64,000 nucleotides of DNA, taken from assembly GCA_023548195.1 (NCBI GenBank), contig JAJHZJ010000754.1, positions 930,001 to 994,000 on the forward strand, written 5' to 3'. Origin of the DNA: Bettongia penicillata ogilbyi. Its lineage: Eukaryota > Chordata > Mammalia > Diprotodontia > Potoroidae. The translations under genes were made by a program, and so were the position numbers. This document shows, piece by piece, positions 11,980-22,989 of the stretch. Numbering within the stretch: the stretch's first letter is position 1; each line of letters starts with the position of its first letter. The notes under the pieces were generated by a model, which saw only the letters and a list, made by a program, of their open reading frames with translations, was not told the origin of the DNA and ran no database searches.

Positions 11980-12442
11980 TTTGGCCCCAAGATCTTTCAT
12001 GTTCATTGCATAGGTCAATGGGGCAACTGTTATTACAAGCCCCCCATCATTCCCCCTCAACAAATGGGGCCCAAAATCTTGGGGTAAGGGGTTAAGGTCT
12101 CTTCTTCCACAACTACTTCCTGCTGAGATTGGATGTAGAGCTGTCCCTGCCCCAAGTGATCCCATTTAGGAGATCAGTTCTTTAACGGCATCTGAAGTTT
12201 GGTCAACTTCATGTCCAGAGATGACACATCACCATCATGGATAGAAGGTGACATCCAGCTTAAGCGATCAGGCATCTGCAGGTGGAGGGTACTAAGCCTA
12301 TACGAAACAAATCTTGAAAACAAGTTTAATAGATGAAAAACAAAAAAACAAACAAACAAAACAAGGAAACAATAACCAGAAACAGGGTAGATACAGGGTC
12401 AGCTGTGGTTCTGGAGTCCATAAACCCACTATGACAGCCAGT

Positions 12443-12784
12443 TTAGGCTTCAATTTGGTAATCATCCTCTCCTGAATAAACAACCGTTAAGGTATTATCT
12501 TTCCCATGTGCTATAATTTCTGCAGCCTTTGAAATGTTGTCTGGTTTCCGTTTTACCCATACTTTAGCTCCCAATTTTATTTTGTCAGTAGAACCCAATC
12601 CTTCAGTTCCTCTGTTGGTTATTTCAGAAGGAGGGTAAATTTTCACAAGTGGTCTTGTTTCACAAGGAATAATAATCACTTGAACTATTCTATCATTTTT
12701 ACAAAACTCTATGGGTCCATCACCTAAATTTTGGAATGTTACAATAATTTCTCCTTGATAATGAGAATCTGTCACTCCAACCAA
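12443..12784 (-). pseudogene. Retroviral dUTPase remnant
   Basis: The frame reads GVTDSHYQGEI near its start and CKNDRIVQVII further on. These match dUTPase motifs III (GVxDxxYxGxI) and IV (GxRxAQ-like), followed by a Gly-rich segment (TRGTEGLGSTD) that corresponds to the flexible C-terminal motif V. Upstream on the minus strand the frame is interrupted by a stop near 12,820, although the preceding VPQG motif II-like residues are visible across the break. The family cleaves dUTP to dUMP during reverse transcription. This copy is a fossil. The Lys-rich tail after motif V (GAKVWVKRKPDN) is not something I can assign. Confidence 0.7.
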
Positions 12785-13111
12785 TGCTTGTATTCCTTGA
12801 GGTACTAATCCTAATCTGAGCTAGGGTTTGGCCAACTTCCTATTTTCCCTGAAGGTGTGATAAACTTGGATACAAGGATTCAGCAGGATCTGTAGGGGTA
12901 GTTCTTGCTTCTCTATTTTGTCTAATATCAAGTCCTTTTTCTCAGTACATTCTGTATAGTTCATTAGTTGGAATGCCATCTATGCTTCTAAAATCTACCT
13001 TTGATCTCAATAGAGCAGTAAACAATTCTTTCCTTGTTAATTTATTCTGATTTTGAATTCACTGGCTCTCTACTCTTTTCTTTCTAGCAATGTTTTCTTT
13101 TCCCCAGTCTT

Positions 13112-13444
13112 TTAAGTCACCTGTGAAATCTTGTCCAGCACTTCTGAAATAGGGTGCCCTATTTCCCCAATTATTAGAGTCGAAATCAAGTGCTTGTAAA
13201 TAGGAGGAGCCTTCTTCACTATTATATTCCTATAGTAAACTGAAAAGGAAGTATCATAGTATGTATCTGCATTTTTGGTCATTAAGGCAGTCTTCATTAC
13301 CTCTTCCTTTAACTTTCTTATACAGTTCCTAAGTGAATACCAGGGTCTGTCTCCACTAGGCCACATAGAGTCAGTAGGATACTGCCTACTGCAGCCTTCT
13401 GCAGCCAAAGCTAACAGGTTAGTTCTATTGTTACCTCCTTGCAC
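13112..13444 (-). pseudogene. Probable ERV gag-like remnant
   Basis: A 110-codon open stretch on the minus strand inside the provirus, between the 5' LTR and the dUTPase. Its place fits gag or gag-pro. It has a segment with WP, GDRPWYSLRN and repeated Lys/Ile-rich helices but no major-homology region or zinc knuckle I can point to. The assignment rests on position, not on a motif. Confidence 0.4.
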
Positions 13445-13764
13445 ATTGTGATCTCTAAAAGTTTGCTGTACAAAAGGATTCTAATACCTATAAATTTCAG
13501 GCAGTTGACAGGATCTATAGCTATTCCTCCAGCTCCATCATCACTAATTCTCACTATCCAAGATATTTATGATTCTCCCATCCTTTGGGTGAATTTACTC
13601 AAAATTTCTGTGACCTCCTACCGAGTAAAATCCTCAATTATTTCCCTACACACTGAGTTGCCTCCTTGGTTCTCCTGATTCCACCTCACTATTGGGCATG
13701 CTTCCGACTGAGAAACCTCTTCCTCTAAAATTATTTCACTTCCTTTGTCACTGTGGCAACTAGA

Positions 13765-14064
13765 CTAGGTCTGCACAAAGGTCAGATGTGCATTTCTTTT
13801 GTTAGCCTTCAACCACTTCTGAGCTAAATGAACAGCCTTTTCCTTCCACTTGAGGACCCCTCCCACCCACCTACTGCTCTTGTACTCTTTTCCCATCTGA
13901 ATTTTTTCCTTAAGCAGCTCGTCTCTGTTTCTACACATAATATGGTAAGCTGTTAATAAAATCCAGCCTCTCCTACTTACCCCTGCCAACTCTTTCCCTG
14001 GCCTTATTGGTATTCCTTGCAAACACCTTTCCAAATCTCCAGGTTCCCCTTCCTGTAACCTCAC
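13765..14064 (-). pseudogene. Probable ERV matrix/gag 5' remnant
   Basis: An open frame of 99 codons, the first after the 5' LTR in the minus orientation. It is rich in Lys/Arg and Trp (RWVGGVLKWKEKAVHLAQKW), in keeping with a matrix-like region, but no diagnostic motif is present. It starts about 160 bp inside the 5' LTR edge. Confidence 0.35.
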
Positions 14065-14221
14065 TTCCCAATTTTCACAGAGTCCAGTGCTTTTGCCATA
14101 TTCCTAGTGAGGAATAAGGCAAATCCTCCCATCCTGGGATATTAATGTCTTTCTCTAAGTCATTTCTGCCTCCAAATAGAGATTCTTTACTTCGCAATCC
14201 TGTTCATGATGTCAAATGCAT

Positions 14222-14728
14222 CGCCAAGGCAATATTCATAGCTCTGGTGGTAACTATGAATATGCCAGCATAGTTCTCAATCACAAAATATAAAAGACTC
14301 TCCATATAGAAGGCAGAAGAAAAACAGTTATTTAAACACCAGAAAGCCAAATCCCAGAACCAGAAAGTCAAATCTGTCATGGTGACCAAGAAGTTAATAA
14401 ACATGATCACACAGAGGGCAAACCTTCCCTCTCTCAGCCAGGGCTTTCTCACTATCAACTGTTACAATGTGTCAGTCTCAAAGCTTCCCTCGCCCAACCA
14501 GGGCCTTCTCACCATCAACTGTCACAATGTGTCAGTTGACCTGTGTCAGTTGGACTGTGTTCTTTCCCCTCTGACCTGACCCCACTCACTCACTTCTTCC
14601 CAGTTCCACTCCACCCTTCCTGTTCTGCCTCTTCAGCAAGTTCCTCTTACCACATGTGACCCAGGCTTTCAGACCATATGGGCCTATTAATTAATGAGAA
14701 AGATCTTTCCATTTAAATTACTATTACA
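14222..14728 (-). mobile_element. ERV 5' LTR with internal 60-bp tandem duplication
   Basis: Partner of the LTR at 11,542-11,979 and 69 bp longer. Most of the difference is a tandem duplication of a 60-bp unit (14,417-14,476 and 14,477-14,536), each ending in ATCAACTGT(T/C)ACAATGTGTC, which the other LTR has once. The rest of the two LTRs aligns throughout, including GGGCCTATTAATTAATGAGA at the right end. Confidence 0.8.
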
Positions 14729-15067
14729 CTATCCATGCTGAAACATGAAGTTTTCTTGGCCACAAGATAAAACAGACAGACAATATGGAAGTACAAAACA
14801 CTTACCTGTCTGTAGTTTTCTCAGTTTAGAAGACAAAAGTGATGGCTCTCCCCAGTCCTCTTCATTAGACGTTCCAAGATTGGTTGAAATCACCTTTTCT
14901 GATGAGAATCTGTGGTCACTAGAACTGTTGCAAGAATTTTTAAGGTTCTTACTAGCCACTGCCCCAATAAACCAGCACAGGTTACAGACAGACAGGTACA
15001 TTGCAGTTTATTCATTCACTCAGGAGTGTGACATGCCCCTTCACTAGGTGATAGACATGTGTCTCAT
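14729..15067. other. Intergenic DNA, nothing recognised
   Basis: The overlapping open frames on both strands here (14,729-15,047) have no domain and no repeat match I know. Confidence 0.35.
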
Positions 15068-15310
15068 AATTCCACGGGTAGAGTATTGGGCTTGGAGTCA
15101 GGAAAACTCATCTTTCTGAGTTCAAAATCTGGCCTCAGATACTTAATAGCTGTATGACCCTGGACAAGTCATTTAAGCCTGTTTGCCTCAGTTTTCTCAT
15201 CTGTAAAATGATCTGGAGAAGGAAATGAGCAAGCCACTCAAGGATCTTTGCCAAGAAAACCCCAAATGGGTCATGAAGAATCAGATATGACTGGCATTCT
15301 GTTTTGTCTT
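15068..15310 (+). repeat. Marsupial SINE family A, plus strand
   Basis: GAGTATTGGGCTTGGAGTCA, GAGTTCAAAATCTGGCCTCA (B box), TGTATGACCCTGGACAAGTC, CTCATCTGTAAAATGATCTG and TTTGCCAAGAAAACCCCAAA occur in the standard order. The 5' head is worn. Confidence 0.85.
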
Positions 15311-15749
15311 GAGACAATATTTTAAATCTGTGATACTGGATTTTTTGTTATTTTGTTTTGTTTTTTAATCATTTATTTTTTCTCCACATACCTGTAAAAA
15401 CAATTTTAGCATTATTTTTTTAAATTTTGAGTCCCAATTTTTCTTTCTCCCTCTTTGAGATGGTAAGCAATTTGGTATAGGTTATACATGTTCAATCATG
15501 GAAAACATATTACCATTTTGGTGATGTTGTAAAAGAAGAGACATATTCAAAGGGGTAAAAACATGAAAAAAATACAGAAAGTAAAAAAATGATATGCTTT
15601 AATTCACATTCATACTCCATCACTTCTTTCTCTGGAGGTAGATAGCATTTTTCATCATGAGTCCTTTGGAATTGTCTCATCATTTTATTGCTGAGAATAG
15701 CTAAGTCATTCACAGTGGATCATCATGTAGTATTGCTGTTACTATGTAC

Positions 15750-15922
15750 CGGGGGCCATCTCCAGTCATTCTGGCCACTGGACCCAGATGACTCCAGAGG
15801 AAAAAGTGAGGCTGGTAACTTTGCACAGCCCTCCCTCACTTAAATACAATTCACTTGCATGTAATGACATCACTTCCATGATATCATGGTTCTCTTTGAG
15901 AACAAAGGACAAACGACAACAG
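15750..15922 (+). repeat. SINE family B inserted in L1
   Basis: TTCTGGCCACTGGACCCAGA, GTGAGGCTGGTAACTTTGCA, CAGCCCTCCCTCACTTAAAT and GAGAACAAAGGACAAACGAC are in order, giving the RTE-like body and tail without the tRNA head. It is flanked by TACTATGTAC on the left and TACTGTGTAC on the right, a 10-bp target-site duplication with one difference, within the surrounding L1. Confidence 0.85.
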
Positions 15923-16390
15923 TACTGTGTACAGTGTTCTTCTGATTCTGCTCAGTACACTTTGCATCAGTTCATGTAGGTCTTTTCAGGTTTTTTTCTG
16001 AAATCTGCCAGCTGATCATTTCTTATAATACAGTAATATTTTATTACAATCTTATACCACAACTTGTTTATCCATTCCTCAAATGATGGGCATTCCCCTC
16101 ATTTTCCAATTTCCAACACAAAAAGAGCTGCTATAAATATTTTTGTACAAATAAGTCCTTCCCTCTACCCTTTACAAAACATCTCTTTGGGACACAGATC
16201 TAGTAGTGGTATTGCTGGATCAAAGGGTGTCCACGGTTTATGACCTTTAGGCATAGCTCCAAATTGTTCTCCAGAATGATTGAAATCAGTTCAGAACTCC
16301 ACCAACAGTGTCCCAATTTTCCTACATCCCCTCCAACATATATTTTCCTTTTCTATCATATTAACCAACCCGATAGCTATGAGGTGGTAG

Positions 16391-16858
16391 CTACCTCAGG
16401 GTTGTTTTCATTTGTATTTCTCTAATTAGTAGTGATTTAGAGCATTTTTTCATAGGACTATAAATAGGTTTGATTTCTTCATCTGAAAACTGATTGTTCA
16501 TATCCTTTGACCATTTATCTACTAGGGAATAAATTCTATTCTTATAATTTGACTTCTCTATATACTTAGACATGAGGTCTTTATCAGAGACACTTGCTAT
16601 AAAAGTTGTTTCCCATCTTTCTGCTTTCCTTCTAATCTTGGTTTCATTGGTTTTGTTTGTACAAAACCTTTTTAATTTACTGTAATTAAAATTGTTCATT
16701 TTACATCTAGTAATGCTATCTCGTTTGGTCTTTCTCCATAGATATGACAGGTAAATTGTTGCTTGCTCTCCTAATTTGCTTATGGTATCACCCTTTATGT
16801 TTAAATCATGCATCTGTTTTGATCTTATCTTGTTATAGGGTATAACATGTTGATCCAT
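16391..16858 (-). pseudogene. L1 ORF2 C-terminal fragment
   Basis: A 155-codon frame collinear with the C-terminus of L1 ORF2 proteins. Landmarks are KLKRFCTNK near residue 60, WETTFIASVSDKDLMSK, NRIYSLVDKWSKDMNNQFSDEEI, and the very typical MKKCSKSLLIREIQMKTTLR at the end (known L1s have MKKCS.SL.IREMQIKTTMR). This is the part of ORF2 downstream of reverse transcriptase. The frame has survived by chance in an otherwise truncated copy; there is no RT or endonuclease domain. Confidence 0.85.
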
Positions 16859-16968
16859 ACTTAGTTTCTACCATACTATTTTCCAGTTTTCCTAGCAGTT
16901 TTGATCAAATGGTGAGTTCTTGTCCCAAAAACTTGTTCCAAGATGTTTGGGTTTATCAAACACTACAC

Positions 16969-17251
16969 CAGTACTTCTTAAACTGTAGATTGCAAACCCC
17001 ATATAGGTTATGAAAAATTTGGCAGAGTAAAAGGTTTCTGAACATGCAATGACCAAAAATCAAGCATATAATGAATCCAGCGTGTTAGTGGCAATGCTTG
17101 ACAATGTTGCACTGGACAACTTCACTGCAACCTTGATTTTCAGTACACAAAGCATGTGCACATTGCACTGTGCATGCCCTCAGGCTGTGCAGTGTCAATG
17201 CTGCTGAAAGTAAAAAAGGAGTTTGGAGTGAAAAAAGTTTAGGAAGTCCTG
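16969..17251. mobile_element. Non-autonomous hAT-like DNA element (MITE)
   Basis: The left end CAGTACTTCTTAAACT and the inverse of the right end CAGGACTTCCTAAACT form terminal inverted repeats of about 16 bp. They are flanked by CACTACAC (left) and CAGTAGAC (right), consistent with an 8-bp target-site duplication as in hAT elements. The 283-bp interior has no open frame. It interrupts the L1 at a point where L1 sequence resumes on the right. Confidence 0.65.
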
Positions 17252-17340
17252 CAGTAGACTCCTATGGCCATTTACTATAGAGTCTTGTGTATCCAATCCG
17301 TATGATATTGTTTTATGTTAATATTATGCTCATAATTCCT

Positions 17341-18645
17341 TGGATTGTAATCTTGAGAAACCATTACACAAGAAATGCTATGATTTTATGTCTTTGAGGA
17401 CTTTTGCAGAGTGCCTTTCTGGTTAAAGACTCTCATATTCAAACGGGTGTGTTCCAGCTTGTCAAAGTTAACTTGTTATTTTGGGAAGTCTCCTTGTCTC
17501 TTATATCTTGTCAGACTTTCAGTTTTCAATTCTATTAAGAACTGTGTGAGGTAGGGGAGGTGGGGGAAGAGCGAGAAGAGCTACTTGAAAAGGGCATTTA
17601 ACTAAGTCTTTTGTGAATTCTGCCATGAGACTGGAGACAAATGCTTTACTTGGGTACTAAGCCCTTCTCCCTTCTCTTACAGCCAAAGTGGGAAATGATT
17701 TAAGTTTGCTTATAATATATAGAAGTAATTTATACAATGAATTGTTTGACTTCTGATTATGAAAGTTATAAAAATTATACATGGAATTATATGTATTGAA
17801 ATTAAATCTTTGAGACAAGTTGGTATCTACAGACTCTAGTTTAAAATTTTTTCTTACTCCAGGGGTCTATATGCCATAATAACCAGTTTTATTTTGTTTT
17901 TCTTCATATTATGTGTTTACTTTATGTAAAAACTCCAGAATGTGAAGATGTTCTTTATTTCTTCATTGATTTTTACATCAAAATATGTTTAAACTTTAAA
18001 AAAAAGTAAAATGATGAATGCTTTTGAAAATACTTTGTATGTATTAAACAAGATGCAAGAGCAAATGTTTTTATTTTTTAATTCATTTTTATTGCAACAT
18101 GAAAAATAAGTCTATCCTGCTCTCCACTGTAAGCTGTGAAATTTGCTGCCTAAGATGAAATATTTTGAGACTATAATTTAATTTGCTTGAAGAGTTTTTG
18201 AATTCAAGTATAGCTGATTGTTAAGCTGCTCCTCCACCATTTAAGGGAAATGCCAAGAACTGCTCAGAGATTATTGTCTTGTGGAAAACACTACTGATGA
18301 ATGTAAATGACTGGGAAGGTTGAGGAGATCACTTTAGGAAGACAATGGTAGGAGACTTGACACAGTTTTCTTGTTGAACAGGAAAGTTTCCTTCCTAATT
18401 TTTTCTGAGCCTGGCTATGATACCCTGTGAATGAATGTAGAACTCTGTTGCATGATTGGCTATTACTCCAAAATATATGTGTGACTTTTACCTGAATTCA
18501 AACCAGATATTGTCGAAGAAGTTTTCTCCTGGTATACCTACTATAGGTCAGTCTGAAAAGTTCTGACTTGATATTTTTACAACCTTGTCCTTTATCCTCC
18601 TTTTATGGCAGGAAAACTTTAAGGGTTTCATAATTAATCTTATTG
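17341..18645. other. Intergenic DNA, AT-rich
   Basis: No gene or recognised repeat. Several A/T runs occur around 17,990 and 18,070. Confidence 0.4.
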
Positions 18646-18649
18646 CTAT

Positions 18650-18945
18650 AACTTTGGATTTGACCGTGCAACATGGGAGAGCCTGGCACAGGACTGGCAT
18701 GTCCACATCAGAAAGAATGCTGTGCTCTATGAACAAAGCAGAATTGAGATAGCACAAAGTAAATATAGGATGTGCAAATTTGGGATATCCACCCCAAATA
18801 TTCACCCAGACTATCTGTGCCCAGCCTGTGGTAGAGCATTCCGAGCTCGTATTGGTCTGATCAGCCACAGTTGCACATGCTGAAATTTCACTTTGTCATG
18901 GTGATGTCATTTTGGTCCTCTTCAAAGATGAAGGACAACAGCTAG
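18650..18945 (+). mobile_element. RTE-like LINE, 3' end with zinc-finger coding tail
   Basis: Plus-strand fragment of the same LINE as 33,216-35,670. It encodes a tail with KSRIEIAQSK, MCKFGISTPNIHPDYLCPAC and GRAFRARIGLISHSCTC followed by a stop, i.e. a CX2C...HX3C zinc-binding motif at the protein C-terminus. The 3' UTR is short and ends GGTCCTCTTCAAAGATGAAG / GACAACA. The minus-strand open frame across this segment is a shadow. Confidence 0.75.
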
Positions 18946-19889
18946 CCAGCAAGTATAAGGAGATGAAAGTATGTAGGACCCTCTTGTTTTTATTTTTATT
19001 GTTCTAAATTTCTGACCATCTTCTGACTAAAGAAAATCAATTGTTGGACTTGCCATCTCCTTGTTTATTAGCTTATTTAGTTACATGATCACATATAAAA
19101 TTACGTCCATGTAGTATTACATCTTTTCTGAATGATATGAAAATAAAATGTATCTTCCAAGTGGAGGATATAATGAAGATGCCATTTGGTAAAGATGTAA
19201 AAGCTTTAAATTTAATGGAGAGTAAATTTCAGTTTGAGAAAAACACTAAGATTAGGTTGTTTATATACTGTATGTGATTGGTTATCAAATATTTTCTATT
19301 GAGTAAAAGAATATACTTAAAGGATTCCTGATTATTGTAATTGTTTTAATGGCCTTATAAATTCTGCTGTTGTGCCAATGAATATGATAACAAAAAGCTG
19401 AGTAAAAGTGATGGTTCTAAATGATATATTTTAAATTTGATCCTAAAGGAATTGGAGACTATGGCTAGAAAAGACAGCAAAGTGCAGAATCTCCTTCAGG
19501 TCCATTCGAATATCTGCAAATATTTAGTCATGCAAATGGCTAAATACACAGGCTTTGGATATAGTTTAAATTGTCTGTAAGGTCTCAAGTTAGATTGAGG
19601 CTCTCATATACAATTGCTTTAATTAGTCATAAAGAAACTTTTAAATGATGATTTTTTTTCTGTCTGCGATCTCTGAAGATAAAGACTTATTTGTAAAGCC
19701 AGGTCCTTAAAATTTTTTTTTTTCCCTAAGATGACTCCTCTAAATGGTAGATAGCACTGTTCATACAATGTATAGGGTTCAACCAAAGATAAAATGAACA
19801 AATGGTATTTGAAAACTGAAACTCTTCAAATTTCCAGGTCGGATATAGGTGGCATAATTTGATGTTCTTCCTGTAGCTCTAATGTGCAT
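18946..19889. other. Intergenic DNA, nothing recognised
   Basis: AT-rich with scattered homopolymers. No supported feature. Confidence 0.4.
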
Positions 19890-20126
19890 AAGTTCAATCA
19901 TTTTTAGTTGTGTCCGACTCTTTCATGATTCCATTTGGGGTTTTCTTGGGAAAGATATTAGAGTGGTTTGGCATTTCCTTCTTCAGACTATTTTACAGAT
20001 AAGGAAACCGAGGCAAACAGAGTTAAGTGACTTGCGCAGGATCACATAGCTAGTAAATGTCTGAGGCCAGAATTGAACTCAGGAAGATGAGTCTTCCTGA
20101 TTTATAAGGCACCATCCAGCTCCCCT
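19890..20126 (-). repeat. Marsupial SINE family A, minus strand
   Basis: AGTTGTGTCCGACTCTTTCA, CCATTTGGGGTTTTCTTGGG, GGAAACCGAGGCAAACAGAG, GAATTGAACTCAGGAAGATG and CATCCAGCTCCCC show the complete element in reverse. Near full length. Confidence 0.9.
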
Positions 20127-22509
20127 TGTTCATAAGGTTAACTAGCTCCATAAATTTTCTACTGACTTTCACTACACAAACTGTTTACCGGAAGGCCAAT
20201 GTAATTCGATTTCTTTAAGATCCCATTAAATTATGACTGTCTTATTATTAGCAGGTTTAAGCAAAATTATCTGGGAAATCTCCACAAGTGGCTTAGAATA
20301 TGAAAAAAATCTTGTCTACTGGAACCAAATGCCTCTACAAAATCTGCATAAATAATGTAGAAGGCCTATTCCAGGTCCTATTAGCAACTGACATCCAGTT
20401 AAAGACACTAAGATGTTGATTGAGGGATGCAAGCTTCTGAGTCTGAGTGAACCAAGTTGGACAATTTCCGGATAGTGTCTAGGACAGACTCCTTTGACAT
20501 GTAATTTCCAAGGGAAAATGTTTCCCAGAAGTGGATGACTTCATATAGTAGATAGCAATTCCCAAGACAATGGATCAAGAAGTCTATTGTTAAAATGGAC
20601 ATTAAGATGTGTAACTATTCCCTGTTTTTTCTTTCTAATTATATTTATGTTTATTGCCCATTGTTTGTTACAATACACTGACCCTTTTGGAAAAGTACCT
20701 AGAGGTCAGATTTAAAACACAACTGGAAGTTTAAATTCAGGTCTTCTATGTTAATTCCTTGTAAAACTGTTAATTATATCTCAATCTGTGATTGTGAACT
20801 CCTTAAGATACTATTCTTGAGGTCTGGATTCCCCACCTTTGAGGGTGGGTGGTATTGCCAGATAGTTACAACTGTTGAAATCAATAGCACCAAAATTAGT
20901 GCAAGGTGCCACTGAGTTTTGGAAATAATTATGACCCTCCAAACTTGTTAAGAGGTTTTGTTTAGATTAGTTTTATTTTCTATTACTTGTCACATTTTCT
21001 ATGGTCTGTACAAATAACTGTCTTGTAGTTATCAATCTACAATCAATCTTCAGATGACCCAATGATTTAAAAAAAAATTTTTTTATTCAGGGCCAAAAGT
21101 GGATTTTTTTGGAGAACATAACTGACTTAATTTTGTGCCATATTTGCTGCTATTATAAAAAATAGATTGAGTCTCCAGTACCTCCATACCCCCAATCTCT
21201 ACAGTTTTAGAAATAAATTCATAGGACTTTTAATAGTTCTAGGAACTTACTCACTTTTCTTTATTCTGTCTAATAAAGCATATAGAAGAGCATCACAAAT
21301 GCTGACTGACAAAATACTATTTTCTTTGGTCTAGTGCAAATGGCTATGCTAAAAACCTTTACTATAGTTTTAACATCCTTTTGGCTAAAAATGTGCTTCT
21401 TCATGTCTACAGAACCTGCCTGATCTTACCCAAAACAGCTTTGTAAGCCTGCCTACATGATACAGCTAATGTTACTCAAACTCTCGATAGTCATCTGTGA
21501 AGTTATGAGATACTCATGTCTATTATCTTACTGAAGGGCAAAGTGATTTATCTGCTCTCACATGGATAATGAACTGCAGCGTACCTGTCTGTAACTGTTG
21601 CTGTCATATTTGTGAGTGGTTAACAAGGACCCAGAAAATTCTCGTTAACAGATGCAAGACTTTTTGCGTTCTCATCTTTTGTGTGTTTCTAAGATAATAT
21701 AACTCAAATAGTTTAACTTGAAAAAAACATTATGTAGCACTATTTGCCAAATACAAGATTCCAGGAAATCTTCTGTCCTTCTTTTTTTTGTTTATTTGTT
21801 TCATTCACTAAAATATTTTCTTAATATCTTTTGTTTCCACCTATACCCTTCTCCTTCCCCTCTCCTAGAGATCCATCCCATCTAACAAAGAATTTCCTCC
21901 TGTATCATTCTTGTTGAAAAGTCAAGGCTTTATTGGCACCCTTCATTTTGGAAATGGCTCCTCTACGTTTGTCCTTTTACAGTAGTCTGGCCTCTCTCCA
22001 ACGCCTATAAGCAAAGTTTCATCCCCGAAAAACCTGGAACTAGTTGCTGGGTTAGTTATCAAAACCAACGCTATATTTTTATTGGACACTTTCCCTATGA
22101 TTCTGCTGGGATTTACAAGAACTTTTCTTGCTACTACAACCAACAAAAACTCCCACGATGAGGGAGTTAAAGGCTGCTGTCTGCCCTAAAAATATGGAAC
22201 TCCTGCTACAGTTGGCAATGACACTATTGTCCTAATAATGATACATTAGCAACTGACCCTGGCCAGAATGTGTCTTTCTTCCTCCTTCAGAGATCTCAAA
22301 GAGGTTATTTTTGTATTTGGCTCTCCATCCCTTCTTCTGCTGAAATTTCTTCCTTTCTGGTAAACCGGGTGATAGAACAGCCAAGTTATACCCAGGCAGG
22401 AGAGAAGGGAAGGAAGGGGAAGAAAGGAAGTACTTGAGGGTTGGTTTGATAGTAGCTTTGATTTACCTTTTCCTCAGTCATCAGCATGTAGGCGTGAATA
22501 TTTTTGGTT
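20127..22509. other. Intergenic DNA, mainly unique
   Basis: About 2.4 kb with no recognised gene. A minus-strand frame at 21,943-22,146 has no identifiable domain. A short GA-rich patch lies at 22,400-22,430. Confidence 0.4.
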
Positions 22510-22764
22510 ATTGTTATCATTTTGCAGCCCCCTCTGACTCTTCATGACTCTCTGCAGGATTTTCTTGGCAGAGATACTGGAGTGGTTTGCCATTTCCTTC
22601 TCCAGCTCATTTTACAAGTGAAGAAACTGAGGCAAACAAGGTTAAGTGATTAGCCTAGGGTTAGGCCACACAACTACTAAATGTCTGAGGTCAGATTTGA
22701 ACTCAGGTCTTCCTGACTCCAGGCCCACCCAGTGTCCTAACCACTGTGCCACCTACCTGCCCCC
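22510..22764 (-). repeat. Marsupial SINE family A, minus strand
   Basis: CCCCTCTGACTCTTCATGAC, GAGATACTGGAGTGGTTTGC, CATTTCCTTCTCCAGCTCAT, AGATTTGAACTCAGGTCTTC and TGTGCCACCTACCTGCCCC mark a near-complete copy. Confidence 0.9.
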
Positions 22765-22827
22765 ATGGATTACTTTAGAATGGGGCAAGTGAGGAAAGTA
22801 GAAACACTCTTAAAATGTTTAATCTAA

Positions 22828-22985
22828 AGCAAGGGCTCTTAACCTTTCTTGTGTCATGGATCCTTTTGGCTGTCTGGTGAAACCTATGGTCTCCTTAAAA
22901 TAATGTTTTTAAATGCATAAAATAAAGTGCATAGAATTGCAAAAGAATTTTGAAATACAGTTTTCAAATTAAAAAAAAGAAAAAC
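22828..22985 (-). mobile_element. Short DNA-transposon-like repeat
   Basis: GGGCTCTTAACCTTTCTTGT at the left edge, TCCTTTTGGCTGTCTGGTGA, then ATAATGTTTTTAAATGCATA. The same elements appear in reverse order and orientation at 30,966-31,143. The 'gggttcttaacct' edges resemble inverted terminal repeats. The family is not assigned. Confidence 0.5.
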
Positions 22986-22989
22986 AATG

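Larger units (their letters stand above)
11980..14221 (-). mobile_element. ERV internal region, heavily deleted provirus
   Basis: About 2.2 kb between two LTRs, read on the minus strand. Near the 5' LTR lies a gag-like open stretch (13,765-14,064), then another (13,112-13,444), then a dUTPase-like frame (12,443-12,784). There is no recognisable reverse transcriptase, integrase or envelope, so most of pol and env is missing, and the frames contain stops. A primer-binding site matching a known tRNA could not be read next to the 5' LTR. The dUTPase suggests a beta-like (class II) or ERV-L-like (class III) source. I cannot decide between them. Confidence 0.75.
15350..17340 (-). mobile_element. 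L1 LINE 3' half with two nested insertions
   Basis: Minus-strand L1. Its 3' UTR lies at 15,350-15,749 and continues at 15,932-16,390. The C-terminal part of ORF2 is at 16,391-16,858, and further upstream L1 sequence runs to about 17,340. A family-B SINE (15,750-15,922) and a hAT-type element (16,969-17,251) interrupt it, each flanked by a short target-site duplication. The landmarks GAAAAATGCTATCTACCTCC, ATTCCAAAGGACTCATGATG and AGAGCTGC.. (on the complementary strand) place the two sides in one element. Confidence 0.85.

Noticed and set aside
21943..22146. Minus-strand frame with ordinary composition, possibly a viral or processed-gene relic
   Set aside because: I could not match it to a family in either strand, and its flanks show no poly-A tail or target-site duplication.
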